A stretch of 64,000 nt of DNA from Ketobacter alkanivorans (GCF_002863865.1 NZ_CP022684.1:4593990-4657989), one strand, 5' to 3'; shown: positions 27,949 through 37,867, counted from the first letter of the stretch. Numbers and translations: made by a program. The notes: generated by a model from the sequence alone, not told the origin.

Positions 27949-29620
27949 GGTCGTTGGCCCATCTCAACATGCTTGCAACCGGTTGTCCGGCAGTTTTTCC
28001 GAGCCCACAGTGACTGCTCTTGTTCATCAGCTCTGTCAGCTCCAGTAAATCTTTGGACGTTTGCTGTCTGTTTTCTGGTAGTTTGGTGTAGCGTTCTAAC
28101 AGATGGGTTAAGGCCACCGTACCCGCTCTGCAAGGTGTGCAAAATCCGCAACTTTCATGTCGAAAGAAATTAGAAAAATTCTGGGTGATGCTCATAACGG
28201 ATCGACTTGTGTCAAAAATCATAATCGCGCCGCCATGACCCGGCCCCTCGAAATCCAGCGTTGTGTCAAATTGGTCAGGAAACAGTAGCTGACCTGATGG
28301 CCCACCAACCTGTACACACTGAGTTGCTTTTGCTCCACACAAGCTCAGTAGTTTAGAAAGCGGCGTACCCTGGGGCAGCTCATAAAGCCCAGGTTGTTCG
28401 CAGTCACCTGACACGCTGTGTAATCTGCTGCCTTTCGATTTTTCTGTGCCCATACTGTGAAATGCGGAGCTGCCTTCTTGAAAAATATAAGTAACTGAAG
28501 CAAAAGTCTCGACGTTATTCACCACGGTTGGTTTGCCGAATAATCCTTTCTCTCCGGGGTAGGGCGGCTTGCTGGTTGGGATGCCGCGCTTACCTTGCAA
28601 GGATTCGATCAAGGCAGACTCTTCACCACAAATGTAGGCTCCTGCCCCCAAGTGCAGCTCGATTTCAAATAAATCGTTCAATATGCCGATCTGCTTAGCA
28701 TGTTGTAACTCTTGTTGAATGGCTTGATACAGGTAGAGATATTCACCTCGCAGATAGATATACCCTTTCCTCGCACCCACTGCGCGGGCAGCAATTGCCA
28801 TACCTTCTATAACCCGATCCATCTGTTTGGTGAGATAAAACCGATCCTTGAAGGTACCGGGTTCGCCTTCGTCGGCATTGCAGACAATGTATTTGATGGG
28901 TTCAGGCTGCTGTTCACACCAATGCCATTTGAATGCAGTGGGAAAGCCTGCACCTCCCAGGCCGCGCAGCCCTGCATCTCCAACCTGTTGAATAATCTGT
29001 TCGCGAGTTAATCCCTGAGCGTTCTTAATGCCAAGGCCGGGGATGTACTGGTAGCGGGTTAAGGGGCCACTATGGCGGACGACGTTGTTGATCCCAAACC
29101 AGGATTCTGGCCAGCATTCCAATGGTGTTTTGCTGCGAATCAAATTACAGAAGTCGTGGACGTTGTTCATGTCAAGACGAGTGACCGGAAAACCGTTTAC
29201 CAACACAGGCAGCGGATGATCGCTAAGACCAATGCACGAGGTGGTTTCAATGATGCAGTCGGTACCGCAGAGCTCTGCTTGAACGCGCTCATGCAGTTCA
29301 TCTAAACCAGCATGCTGTTCAATGATGTTGTTGGCGAAGCGTAAATGAAAAGCCGGTGGCGGGGTGTCTACCAGAAAGCTATAGAATGACAAAAGGCTGC
29401 GGATGTCTGCTATATGGGTTCCGGTTTTGCGCACGAGCCATTCTTGCGCTTGCGGGGGGATGTACCCAAAGAAAGCTTGCAGTACGATTAACGTCTGAAG
29501 TATTCGTTGTGGCGAGAACGGAGCCGAATGAGACTGCAATAGAACCCGTTCAGCCGACTCGGTGCTCCATGCGGTGTATGTGCTTCGACGTGAGAACCAC
29601 TCTGTGGCGGAGTTTTCCAA
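27938..29620 (-). CDS. hoxF: NAD-reducing hydrogenase diaphorase subunit HoxF (NuoE-NuoF fusion)
   Basis: This 560-residue subunit binds FMN and NAD(H). Residues 1-150 are NuoE-like and about 165-560 are NuoF-like. The NuoF part has the glycine-rich GLRGLGGAGFPTAFKW (FMN/NADH), NADEGEPGTFKDR, and the [4Fe-4S] ligands C491, C494, C497 and C538. In the NuoE-like part, alignment with complex I puts N97 and Q102 at the first two cluster cysteines and C129 with S133 at the second pair, so the usual [2Fe-2S] site is degenerate. No separate hoxE or hoxI is present. The gene starts 96 bases after glk on the same strand. Confidence 0.95.
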   Translation of the reverse strand: MENSATEWFSRRSTYTAWSTESAERVLLQSHSAPFSPQRILQTLIVLQAFFGYIPPQAQEWLVRKTGTHIADIRSLLSFYSFLVDTPPPAFHLRFANNIIEQHAGLDELHERVQAELCGTDCIIETTSCIGLSDHPLPVLVNGFPVTRLDMNNVHDFCNLIRSKTPLECWPESWFGINNVVRHSGPLTRYQYIPGLGIKNAQGLTREQIIQQVGDAGLRGLGGAGFPTAFKWHWCEQQPEPIKYIVCNADEGEPGTFKDRFYLTKQMDRVIEGMAIAARAVGARKGYIYLRGEYLYLYQAIQQELQHAKQIGILNDLFEIELHLGAGAYICGEESALIESLQGKRGIPTSKPPYPGEKGLFGKPTVVNNVETFASVTYIFQEGSSAFHSMGTEKSKGSRLHSVSGDCEQPGLYELPQGTPLSKLLSLCGAKATQCVQVGGPSGQLLFPDQFDTTLDFEGPGHGGAIMIFDTSRSVMSITQNFSNFFRHESCGFCTPCRAGTVALTHLLERYTKLPENRQQTSKDLLELTELMNKSSHCGLGKTAGQPVASMLRWANDHDR

Positions 29621-29646
29621 TGCCTTCGGCCTCTGAACAGATGTTA

Positions 29647-29661
29647 TTGCTAGAGTAGCAA
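29647..29661. promoter_or_regulatory. Inverted repeat in the hoxF leader, candidate operator
   Basis: TTGCTA and TAGCAA flank GAG as a perfect 6-3-6 inverted repeat, about 27 bases before the hoxF ATG in the short glk-hoxF gap. No convincing -35/-10 or sigma54 element was found in this gap, so the hox genes may be read from the glk promoter. Confidence 0.3.
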
Positions 29662-29716
29662 GACCCTAAGCAGATATGAAGCGCTGCTGCGTGAAGAGTG
29701 TGTTACAGGTGCAACT

Positions 29717-30664
29717 TTAGGTCATCATGTGTTTGATACAGTATTGCGCAGCACCTACCAGGGGAATGTCAGTATTCTTACACAAGGCAACCGGTACAGC
29801 TCTTAGCCGATCAACGTACTCGTTTTTACGGTGAATGTAGTCGATGTTGCCTTGCAGGCTGAAAAAAGATTCCAGTTTGGGAGGGATGCCCCCCGCAACG
29901 ATTACTCCGCCCCATGCTAAATACTGTAGGACAAGATTCCCACATTCGGCGTAGATCGCCTGGGTGAATAGTTGTATTGCCTGCCCGCAGTGACTGTCGG
30001 GGTTGGATAAGGCATTATCACTCATTGCCTGGTTGTTTGGGGCGGCTTCGTTTGGGAACATTGCCTGATACAGTTGCCCGAGGCCTGAGCCTGAAAACCA
30101 GTTTTCCCAGCTGGGTGGAAAATTATGTTGTTGCCAATGTTGGTGCAGCAAATCGGCACTCAATTTATTGAATGGAGCTATGGATTTATGACCTCCTTCG
30201 GTGGCTTTTATGCAGTAACCACCTTCATGAGGCACGATACAGGCTTGTCCGAGGCCAGTTCCTGGGCTGATGACCACTACCGGCTGGTCAAAATTCAACC
30301 TTTTTCTGCGTAGAAGGGTCAGCTGGTTTTGCACCGAAGTGGACGTCATTCCCCATGCTGTAGCTTGCAGGTCGTTTAGTAATACAATACTTCGTAGATT
30401 AAACCGATCACGGAGTGCCTCACCGTCTATTAGCCAGGGTAGATTGGTCATTTGGCAGCGAATACCGCCATCAACCGGGCCCGCTACCGCAAGTACAGCG
30501 TAGTGCGGCGTTTCCGTTTCAGGTGCCAAAAACTCATCTATAACGCCCTCGATATCGCGGTACTCGTTATTTAATACCTTGCACTTGCGAACCAATACGC
30601 CAGAATGATTCATCAGAGCAAGTTGGGTTTTCGTGCCACCAATATCAGCCAGCAGGGTGATCAT
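29717..30664 (-). CDS. glk: Glucokinase
   Basis: This 315-residue protein belongs to the bacterial ROK-like/Glk hexokinase family that phosphorylates glucose with ATP. The phosphate-1 motif LLADIGGTKTQLAL is at the N terminus. VVISPGTGLGQACI (adenosine/phosphate-2) and the later glycine-rich GGVIVAGGIPPK are also present. The ATG at 30664 is preceded by AGGAG; a frame to 30715 would add 17 residues without family support. It diverges from glgP and feeds glucose-6-phosphate to the glycogen and glycolytic enzymes encoded around it. Confidence 0.93.
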   Translation of the reverse strand: MITLLADIGGTKTQLALMNHSGVLVRKCKVLNNEYRDIEGVIDEFLAPETETPHYAVLAVAGPVDGGIRCQMTNLPWLIDGEALRDRFNLRSIVLLNDLQATAWGMTSTSVQNQLTLLRRKRLNFDQPVVVISPGTGLGQACIVPHEGGYCIKATEGGHKSIAPFNKLSADLLHQHWQQHNFPPSWENWFSGSGLGQLYQAMFPNEAAPNNQAMSDNALSNPDSHCGQAIQLFTQAIYAECGNLVLQYLAWGGVIVAGGIPPKLESFFSLQGNIDYIHRKNEYVDRLRAVPVALCKNTDIPLVGAAQYCIKHMMT

Positions 30665-30772
30665 GCTTTTTGCTTGCTCCTGTAAACACTTAAGCGCAGT
30701 TAGCTCATATGACATGCATCGAATCTTGCATGATGTGATGCAGCTTGATTGACGTCATACGCTTTGTAATGA

Positions 30773-30802
30773 TTGTTTGGTTTAATTCCAGTTTGCCATA
30801 AT
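30773..30802 (+). promoter_or_regulatory. Predicted promoter of glgP
   Basis: TTGTTT (30773-30778) and CATAAT (30797-30802) are 18 bases apart on the forward strand. The -10 matches the consensus at five of six places. The start codon of glgP is 31 bases after the -10. Confidence 0.45.
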
Positions 30803-30832
30803 ACTGTTCTCAAATCTGCCAGGATTCGCATT

Positions 30833-33391
30833 ATGCCCGGAACTCTCTATAGCATCGAAGTACAGCCAAAAATCCCCCAGGCTCTGCAGCGGCTGGAGGA
30901 GCTTGCTAACAATTTGATTTACAGCTGGGATCGTCAGATTCGTGGCATGTTCTTTCGTTTGGATCGAGAGCTGTGGGAACGCACAGGGCATAACCCTAAA
31001 CTCTTTTTGCGCAGGATAGATCAGCGTAAGTTAGAAGAAGCGGCAGATGACCCGGCTTATATGCAGGATTTTGCCAAGGTGATATCGACCTATGACAGCT
31101 ACCTTAAGGCGAAAAGTGGCAAGGTTGTACGCAAACTGATTAACTCACAATCCGATCTGATATCCTATTCTTGCGCGGAATTTGGGCTTCACGAAAGTGT
31201 ACCGATATATTCTGGTGGTTTGGGGATTCTGGCTGGGGATCACTGTAAGGCAGCCAGCGACATGGGGCTGCCCTTTGCTGCGGTGGGTATGCTGTACCGG
31301 CAGGGTTATTTTACCCAGCAAATTGACAGTCACGGCAATCAACAGGCCCAGTATAAGCCTTCTTTGTTTAATGATCTGCCTGTGCAGCCGGCCTTGGACG
31401 AACACGGCGGATCGGTTCAAGTCAGTATCCAGGTGCCAGGGCGTTCTATCGAGTTGAAAGTTTGGGTAGCTCGAGTTGGACACAATAACCTCTACTTACT
31501 GGATAGTGATCTGGCTGCTAACCGTGAGGAAGACCGCCGAATTACCTATCAACTATACGGTGGCGATAGTACCAATCGACTTTTGCAAGAGATGGTGCTG
31601 GGGATTGGCGGTGTTCGGGCCAAACGCGCATTGGGATTAGCTCCGACTGTTTGGCACATAAATGAGGGGCATGCCGCGTTCCAGGTGCTGGAGCGGTGTC
31701 GTGAGTTGGTGAGTCAGGGTATGAGCTTTGCCGCTGCACTAGAAGCAGTGGCAGCCAATACCGTGTTTACAACCCACACCCCGGTTCCAGCAGGGCATGA
31801 TATTTTTGATCACCGGCTGATTGAGTTTTACTTTTCAGAATACGTCGGGGAACTCGGAATCAGCATGGAGCACTTTTTGAGCCTGGGGTCGAGCCCGGTA
31901 AATAGCCATGGTTTCAATATGACCGCTCTGGCATTGAGAGGCTCCCGTTTCCATAATGGGGTAAGCCGTATACATGGGCAAGTTGCATCAGAAATGGAGC
32001 GTTATATTTGGCCGCAGATCGAGCCTGAAGAAAACCCGATTCGACATGTTACCAATGGGGTGCATGTGCCGACGTTTCTTGCTAATGAATGGGTTAACAT
32101 GTTCGATCTACAGTTTGGCGGTGGTTGGCGTACCGAGCTGCTTAACCCTGAGTTCTGGCGTAAAACATGGGATATCCCTTATCACAGCTTCTGGAGCGTG
32201 CGGCAATCCCTAAAAGCGAAAATGCTGGAAGCGGTATACGATCGCAGTGTAGAGCAGCAACGCCGAAACGGTATCAGTGAGTCACAGATTCGGCGTTTGA
32301 CTAAATACGTAAAACCTCGAAAAACCGACATATTAACCATCGGGTTTGCTCGACGCTTCGCGACATACAAACGTGCAACGCTCATTTTCTCTGATCGCGC
32401 TCGATTGTCCCGCTTGTTAAATGATCCAGAGCGGCCAGTAGTGTTGATATTCGCTGGTAAAGCGCATCCAAGCGATCACCCTGGGCAGGAGTTTATTCGC
32501 CAGATACACATTTTTGCCCATGATCCTGAGTTTGAAGGCCGCATAGTGTTATTGGAAGATTACGATATGGCACTGGCCAGAAAGCTGGTTACCGGTGTGG
32601 ATGTGTGGCTGAACAACCCGGCCTATCCTCTGGAAGCCAGTGGAACATCCGGGCAAAAGGCTGGTATCAATGGCGTGCTTAACCTGTCGGTGTTAGATGG
32701 CTGGTGGGATGAGGGATACAACGGTCAGAATGGTTGGGCTATTACCCCTCACGGCCCTCAGTTTTCGCCGGACTTTCGTGATCGTGAGGAAGCGAATGAA
32801 TTAATGGATGTGCTGGAAAGTGAAGTGGTGCCTTTATATTACGAGCGTGATGGCCATGGGTTTTCTGTGGAGTGGATCGAAAAAAGTAAAAACGCCATGG
32901 AATCTTTGATACCTGCTTTTAACGCCCAACGTATGGTGATGGACTATGTGAGAGATTTCTATAGCCCTGCAATTCGTCACGGTCAATTGCTGCATGCGGA
33001 TGAGTATCAGGTGTCAAAAGCGCTGGCAGAATGGAAGCATCGAGTTCGCGAAAGCTGGCCTCATGTTCGTGCTGAACGCCTGGATCTTCCCGCGGATTCC
33101 ATTTTTCGGGATGATACCTTTAAAGTCAAAGTGGTGGTGGATCTTGCAGGGCTTTCAGCATCCGATGTTACGGTGGACTGCCTGGTTGGAACACTGGACA
33201 GAGAGGGGGCGTTTGATCGCCATTCCTGCTTTCAATTAAGTCATGAGGAAGCAGAGCATGATGGTAAAACCGTATACTCGCTATCGGTTACGCTGGCAGA
33301 AAGTGGCAAGCAATGTTACAAACTCCGGGTTTATCCTTATCATCCAAGCTTGGGGCAGCGCTTTGAAACAGGAGCCATGATCTGGCTGTAA
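30833..33391 (+). CDS. glgP: Alpha-glucan (glycogen) phosphorylase, DUF3417-type
   Basis: This 852-residue enzyme releases glucose-1-phosphate from alpha-1,4-glucans by phosphorolysis with pyridoxal phosphate. The N terminus (IPQALQRLEELANNLIYSWD) is the DUF3417 domain typical of the archaeal/bacterial short-type phosphorylases. PIYSGGLGILAGDHCKAASD marks the catalytic N-terminal domain, and EASGTSGQKAGINGVLNLS holds the PLP-binding lysine, with Gln where Met is common. The frame continues upstream to 30773, but the ATG at 30833 begins the family homology. It converges with malQ 10 bases later. A C-terminal beta domain of about 100 residues follows the catalytic part. Confidence 0.95.
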   Translation: MPGTLYSIEVQPKIPQALQRLEELANNLIYSWDRQIRGMFFRLDRELWERTGHNPKLFLRRIDQRKLEEAADDPAYMQDFAKVISTYDSYLKAKSGKVVRKLINSQSDLISYSCAEFGLHESVPIYSGGLGILAGDHCKAASDMGLPFAAVGMLYRQGYFTQQIDSHGNQQAQYKPSLFNDLPVQPALDEHGGSVQVSIQVPGRSIELKVWVARVGHNNLYLLDSDLAANREEDRRITYQLYGGDSTNRLLQEMVLGIGGVRAKRALGLAPTVWHINEGHAAFQVLERCRELVSQGMSFAAALEAVAANTVFTTHTPVPAGHDIFDHRLIEFYFSEYVGELGISMEHFLSLGSSPVNSHGFNMTALALRGSRFHNGVSRIHGQVASEMERYIWPQIEPEENPIRHVTNGVHVPTFLANEWVNMFDLQFGGGWRTELLNPEFWRKTWDIPYHSFWSVRQSLKAKMLEAVYDRSVEQQRRNGISESQIRRLTKYVKPRKTDILTIGFARRFATYKRATLIFSDRARLSRLLNDPERPVVLIFAGKAHPSDHPGQEFIRQIHIFAHDPEFEGRIVLLEDYDMALARKLVTGVDVWLNNPAYPLEASGTSGQKAGINGVLNLSVLDGWWDEGYNGQNGWAITPHGPQFSPDFRDREEANELMDVLESEVVPLYYERDGHGFSVEWIEKSKNAMESLIPAFNAQRMVMDYVRDFYSPAIRHGQLLHADEYQVSKALAEWKHRVRESWPHVRAERLDLPADSIFRDDTFKVKVVVDLAGLSASDVTVDCLVGTLDREGAFDRHSCFQLSHEEAEHDGKTVYSLSVTLAESGKQCYKLRVYPYHPSLGQRFETGAMIWL

Positions 33392-33400
33392 TAGTCAGCC

Positions 33401-34852
33401 TCAACGATTGTATAACTGGTTAAGAGCTTTCATTTTTTGTGAAAGCTCTTGGTTAACCTGATTCCAGTCAAAGCGCCAACCCCAGTTTCCTTCTGTCGTA
33501 CCCGGCGTATTCATTCTGTATCGCTCATCGAGTTCAAGCAAATCCTGAAAGGGTAGCATGGCCCATCGGGCAGGTGACGCCAACGCACTTTTGATTAGAG
33601 GCCAAGGCATAGGCTCGGCAGGGGTAGCGTAATAATTTTGAATGCGTTGTCTGATCTCGGGTGTTAGGTGGTGGTACCAGCCTAGTGTTGTGTTGTTGTC
33701 GTGTGTTCCCGTGTAGATAACCGTGTCGCGGGTATGATTGTGAGGCAGATAGGGGTTCTTGCCATCGCTATCAAAAGCGAATTGTAAAATCTTCATGCCG
33801 GGTAGATTGTATTGCTTTCTCAGCGCTGTAACGTCTTCTGTAATGATACCCAGATCTTCAGCGATTAAAGGCAGGTTTGTATGCTCGTCCTGTAATGCTT
33901 GAAATAGTTCGCTTCCTGGCGAGGTCACCCAGTGTCCGTTGATAGCGGTGGTTTCATCTGCTGGTATCTCCCAGCAGGCCAGAAATCCGCGAAAATGGTC
34001 GATTCGAATTGCGTCATACATGCTAAGGCAGTGGTTTACTCGCTGACGCCACCAGGCGAAGTTGCTGTCTTTGTGAGCTTGCCAATGATAGATAGGATTG
34101 CCCCAGCGCTGACCTGTTACCGAGAAATAATCAGGGGGCACCCCGGCTACCACGTAAGGGCTGCCATCTTCGTTTAACTTGTACAATGTTCGGTTTGCCC
34201 AGACGTCTGCACTGTCATGGGCTACAAAAATAGGCAGATCACCGAATATCAATACACCTCTATCGTTAGCGTAACGTTTAAGATTATGCCACTGCTGGTA
34301 GAAGACAAATTGAGTAAAGGCCTGCAGATCAATTTGTTCTTTGAATTCGGTTCTGTAGCGCTCAATAGTGTCGTTTTCCCGTTCGCGCAGAGGTGTAGGC
34401 CAATCAAGCCAGCGTTCAGGGTGTTGCTGTTTGATCACTGTAAACAGGGCTGCGTCATTCAGCCATGAGGCCTGCGCCTTGAATGACTGAAATTCTACAT
34501 TGGTTTTGCAGTCTGAGTTGCACATTAGCCACTCATAGGCTGCTTTTAGCGCGGCTTGGTGTTCATCGTGACAGGTAACGGGGTGATGGTATTCGGGTAG
34601 CCCCAGTTGCTGCAGCAACGTTATGTCAATAAAGTATGGGTTTCCTGAAAACGCGGAGTAACTGTTGTACGGGGATCCATCCGCTACCGGACACAATGGC
34701 AGTAGTTGCCACACTCCAAATCCCGCTTGTTGCAGCCAGTCAACCCAGCGATAGGCATCGGCACCAAAGCCTCCGTGGAACTGTGAACCTGGTAGGGATG
34801 TGGGGTGTAGCACTACGCCGGAAAGACGTTTGTTTAATACAGCCTGTGACAT
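33401..34852 (-). CDS. malQ: 4-alpha-glucanotransferase (amylomaltase)
   Basis: This 483-residue GH77 enzyme moves maltodextrin segments between alpha-1,4-glucans. The fold starts with SGVVLHPTSLPGSQFHGGFG. The nucleophile Asp lies in DAIRIDHFRGF, the acid/base Glu in LIAEDLGIIT and the transition-state Asp in YTGTHDNNT. The length is that of the short bacterial form (no N-terminal extension). It is three bases downstream of the GH57 gene in a glgC-GH57-malQ unit, where it could recycle short glucans left by glycogen phosphorylase. Confidence 0.95.
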   Translation of the reverse strand: MSQAVLNKRLSGVVLHPTSLPGSQFHGGFGADAYRWVDWLQQAGFGVWQLLPLCPVADGSPYNSYSAFSGNPYFIDITLLQQLGLPEYHHPVTCHDEHQAALKAAYEWLMCNSDCKTNVEFQSFKAQASWLNDAALFTVIKQQHPERWLDWPTPLRERENDTIERYRTEFKEQIDLQAFTQFVFYQQWHNLKRYANDRGVLIFGDLPIFVAHDSADVWANRTLYKLNEDGSPYVVAGVPPDYFSVTGQRWGNPIYHWQAHKDSNFAWWRQRVNHCLSMYDAIRIDHFRGFLACWEIPADETTAINGHWVTSPGSELFQALQDEHTNLPLIAEDLGIITEDVTALRKQYNLPGMKILQFAFDSDGKNPYLPHNHTRDTVIYTGTHDNNTTLGWYHHLTPEIRQRIQNYYATPAEPMPWPLIKSALASPARWAMLPFQDLLELDERYRMNTPGTTEGNWGWRFDWNQVNQELSQKMKALNQLYNR

Positions 34853-34855
34853 GTA

Positions 34856-36559
34856 TTAACCCTGTCCGCGCCGCATAACGCCATCATTCTCTGGGGTGCC
34901 ACCACCCCGACTGATGACATGGTTCAGACTTTCTGGGGCGGGTTCGTCGAGAAATCGGTACAGGTTTTTTAAATGGGTTCGATAGAGCTGATCGAAATCT
35001 GATACCGATTCAGTGGGGTTGTAGTCACCAAACCACCAGAACCAATCAGACCCTTCACAAATTGCCAGCTGTTCTTTAGCGCGCAGGGCAATTTCGGGTG
35101 CCAGTTTTCCACTGGCGATGACTCTATCGTAGTCGTCTTTCGCCTGGCACAGCAGATCCCACGCGCGGTTTTTTGCCGGATCACCGATCCAGGTTGAAAA
35201 AGAACCGTATACCCAGCTACCCGCTACCAGTGATGGTAATGGTGTGCGCTTTTTATGTGTCTTGATGTAGTCGCGGAAAGTGGTCAGATTGATCTTGGGG
35301 TGATCAACGAGTCGGGCGTACAGCTCTTTTAAAAAATGATAGCCATTGTTAGCGTAATATTCCCAACAGTTCTCGCCATCCATAATGATGGGGACGATAG
35401 TGTCCTCCTGGTAGCCGCAGGCAACGCGGATGTTTTCGATATGATGTATTAGGTTGTTCACAGCATCAGTTTCATTCCAGCCAGAGTAGGTGAAACCAAT
35501 TAGATCTGATAGGTTGTCGTCCCTAAAGAAGCAGGTAATAGGATATTCCCGCACTTGGAAACCATGATGAATGCAAAGATTATCGAGTTTGTTTGCATTT
35601 TTCGTATTGTGTAGAACCCCACCACCTGTGGCTGTCCATTGGAACTGCTTGTCGGAAAGTAGCGCGAGAGTGGGCTCGCTTAGGGCGCCCTCCGAGGGCC
35701 AGCAACCAACTGGTTGAAAGCCGAAGTGGCGTTCGAAGGTTTTCAAACCGTTCTTTATGTGCTCTATTGCGCGTTCATGTCCACCCGGGTAGTGATCTCT
35801 GTGGGGGAGTGCCGATTTAGGCATTGCTTCTAGTGCGGACTTGAAGTCCAGCATGAGTGGCAATATGGGATGTTTGTCTGGCGTGACGCTGATCTCCATT
35901 TGACCACTTTCAGCCAAGTGTCGATATCGTGGTACAACGCTGCGTATTAACGAGTCGATAACGCCTAACAGTTCTTTGCGATCTTTGCTGGTAAACCCTT
36001 TGGATTTACGAACCAGGCGCTGTACGGTTTCATTCTCTGCACGTACGGTCTCGCCCATCCAAACCAAGTGATACCACACCAACAGGTCAAAGAAGAACTG
36101 TTCATCCAGGTAGGCAAGATAACCCGGTTTATTCAGCGCTTGCCGAGCCAATTGTACCAGGTCGTGATAGGGGCTGAATCGTTCTATGAGGCGTTTTTCG
36201 TTGGCACGAATACACTGTTTAATAATGAATAGACGTAACGATTCAGTAGGGCCAATGGTAACGGCCGCCAATGTAGCCAGTAAGCGATCATTAAAGGGTT
36301 CACCGTAATGAAAGTAGCGATCAAACTGCTGGATGTAATCGTCAATCTGATCCAATAGAACCGGCGTGAAGTTAACGACGACTTTACTTTGAGGAACCTG
36401 CTCCACCACCGCTGCCATATCGGCGTAGTCTTTGATCGCATGCAGGTATGTCCAGGGTAGATGAACATGGCGGGTGAACTGATCTTGATATTGAGGCTGA
36501 TGCATGTGCCAGCACAGTACTACATTGACCTTGGGTCTACCTTGGATTTCATGCGACAT
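34856..36559 (-). CDS. GH57 family alpha-glucan-active glycoside hydrolase
   Basis: This 567-residue protein belongs to glycoside hydrolase family 57. Conserved region 1 is CWHMHQPQY at 16-24. The nucleophile is predicted as E290 in GCWPSEGALSE, and the acid/base as D394 in IPIIMDGENCWE. Family members include alpha-amylase, 4-alpha-glucanotransferase and branching enzymes; the length and motifs do not settle which. There is no signal peptide, so it acts on cytoplasmic glycogen or maltodextrin. Its ATG overlaps the glgC stop by 11 bases, tying it to glycogen metabolism. Confidence 0.9.
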   Translation of the reverse strand: MSHEIQGRPKVNVVLCWHMHQPQYQDQFTRHVHLPWTYLHAIKDYADMAAVVEQVPQSKVVVNFTPVLLDQIDDYIQQFDRYFHYGEPFNDRLLATLAAVTIGPTESLRLFIIKQCIRANEKRLIERFSPYHDLVQLARQALNKPGYLAYLDEQFFFDLLVWYHLVWMGETVRAENETVQRLVRKSKGFTSKDRKELLGVIDSLIRSVVPRYRHLAESGQMEISVTPDKHPILPLMLDFKSALEAMPKSALPHRDHYPGGHERAIEHIKNGLKTFERHFGFQPVGCWPSEGALSEPTLALLSDKQFQWTATGGGVLHNTKNANKLDNLCIHHGFQVREYPITCFFRDDNLSDLIGFTYSGWNETDAVNNLIHHIENIRVACGYQEDTIVPIIMDGENCWEYYANNGYHFLKELYARLVDHPKINLTTFRDYIKTHKKRTPLPSLVAGSWVYGSFSTWIGDPAKNRAWDLLCQAKDDYDRVIASGKLAPEIALRAKEQLAICEGSDWFWWFGDYNPTESVSDFDQLYRTHLKNLYRFLDEPAPESLNHVISRGGGTPENDGVMRRGQG

Positions 36560-37778
36560 TTGAGAGAGATTTTCCTAACATTTCTGATGAAACCAATACG
36601 ATACCATTAGGTGAAACGTAGTACTTTTCTGCATCCTGAATTGGGTTATACCCGATAACTGTGCCTTCAGGTATGCTGCAGTCACGATCGATGATGACGC
36701 GCTTCAGGCGGCAGTGTCTACCGATTTCAACATTGGGTAGAATTACAGCGTCTTTAATAGAAGAGTAGCTGTGAATGCGTACATTGTTGGAAAGTAATGA
36801 GCGTTTTACTTTGCTGCCGGATATGATGCAGCCACCTGACACCAGTGAATCCACGGCCATTCCGCGACGATCATTGTCATCGAACACAAACTTTGCCGGG
36901 GGCAGTTGCTCTTGATAGGTCCAGATTGGCCATGTCTGATCGTAAAGATTCAGTCGGGGGGTTACTGACAGCAAATCCATGTTCGCTTCGAAGTAGCTAT
37001 CGATGGTCCCCACGTCACGCCAATATGCAGTGTTACCTGTATTGCTGTCCGTGAAGGGGAAGGCAGATACCTTGAGCCGGTTAACTGCGTCGGGAATAAT
37101 GTTTTTGCCGAAATCGTGAGCACTGCCTTCCTGATCTGCATCCAGCATCAGGAGTTCTGATAGTAGCGCCTTGGGAAACACATAGATGCCCATGGAAGCC
37201 AATGACATGCCGGGCATTCCAGGGATTGTCTGGGGGTCTTTTGGCTTTTCGGAAAATTGATTGACCCAGTTGTGTTGGTCTACTGACATAACGCCGAACT
37301 CGCGTGCGGCTTTTACCGGTACTTGAATACAACCCACGGTAATGTCTGCACCTGATTCGATATGATGTTGCACCATTGCGGCATAGTTCATCTTGTAGAT
37401 ATGGTCACCAGCAAGTATCAGTACAAAGTCAGGGTTTACGGTTTCGATGATATCCAGGTTTTGGTAAACCGCATCGGCGGTACCGGTATACCAGGAATCC
37501 TTTACTCGCTGTTGGGCTGGCAAAAGTTCCACAAACTCACCCAGCTCCGGGCGTAAAAAGCTCCACCCTTTTTGAATGTGGGTGTTCAGAGAATGGGATT
37601 TGTATTGAGTTAGGATGCTGATTTGCCGAATGCCGGAGTTTATGCAGTTGGAAAGGGGGAAGTCTATGGTGCGGAACTTACCGCCAAAGGGCACTGCAGG
37701 TTTGGAATGCCAGCGCGTAAGGGACTGAAGTCGCGTGCCGCTGCCCCCGGCAAGTATCAGCGCCAATGTTTTTTTCAT
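36549..37778 (-). CDS. glgC: Glucose-1-phosphate adenylyltransferase (ADP-glucose pyrophosphorylase)
   Basis: This 409-residue enzyme makes ADP-glucose, the committed step of bacterial glycogen synthesis. ALILAGGSGTRLQSLT is the nucleotide-binding start. GKFRTIDFPLSNC, SWYTGTADAVYQN, ILAGDHIYKM and GSAHDFGKNIIP are all present, and the C-terminal left-handed beta-helix repeats are visible (VRIHSYSSIKDAVILPNVEIG). The ATG at 37778 (GGA six bases before) begins the family homology; ATGs at 37799 and 37811 are possible. It heads the leftward glgC-GH57-malQ unit and diverges from glgB. Confidence 0.95.
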   Translation of the reverse strand: MKKTLALILAGGSGTRLQSLTRWHSKPAVPFGGKFRTIDFPLSNCINSGIRQISILTQYKSHSLNTHIQKGWSFLRPELGEFVELLPAQQRVKDSWYTGTADAVYQNLDIIETVNPDFVLILAGDHIYKMNYAAMVQHHIESGADITVGCIQVPVKAAREFGVMSVDQHNWVNQFSEKPKDPQTIPGMPGMSLASMGIYVFPKALLSELLMLDADQEGSAHDFGKNIIPDAVNRLKVSAFPFTDSNTGNTAYWRDVGTIDSYFEANMDLLSVTPRLNLYDQTWPIWTYQEQLPPAKFVFDDNDRRGMAVDSLVSGGCIISGSKVKRSLLSNNVRIHSYSSIKDAVILPNVEIGRHCRLKRVIIDRDCSIPEGTVIGYNPIQDAEKYYVSPNGIVLVSSEMLGKSLSNVA

Positions 37779-37867
37779 GTTTCCGTAATTGGACGTCATC
37801 GATCCTAGCATGGTGTACCCGTCTGTATGGTTGAGTGTGGTACGTCATGAAACCCACATAATGAATG

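Noticed and set aside
29621..29716. Sigma54-type promoter for the hox operon
   Set aside because: Some hydrogenase operons use sigma54, but no GG-N10-GC element with correct spacing was found in the gap.
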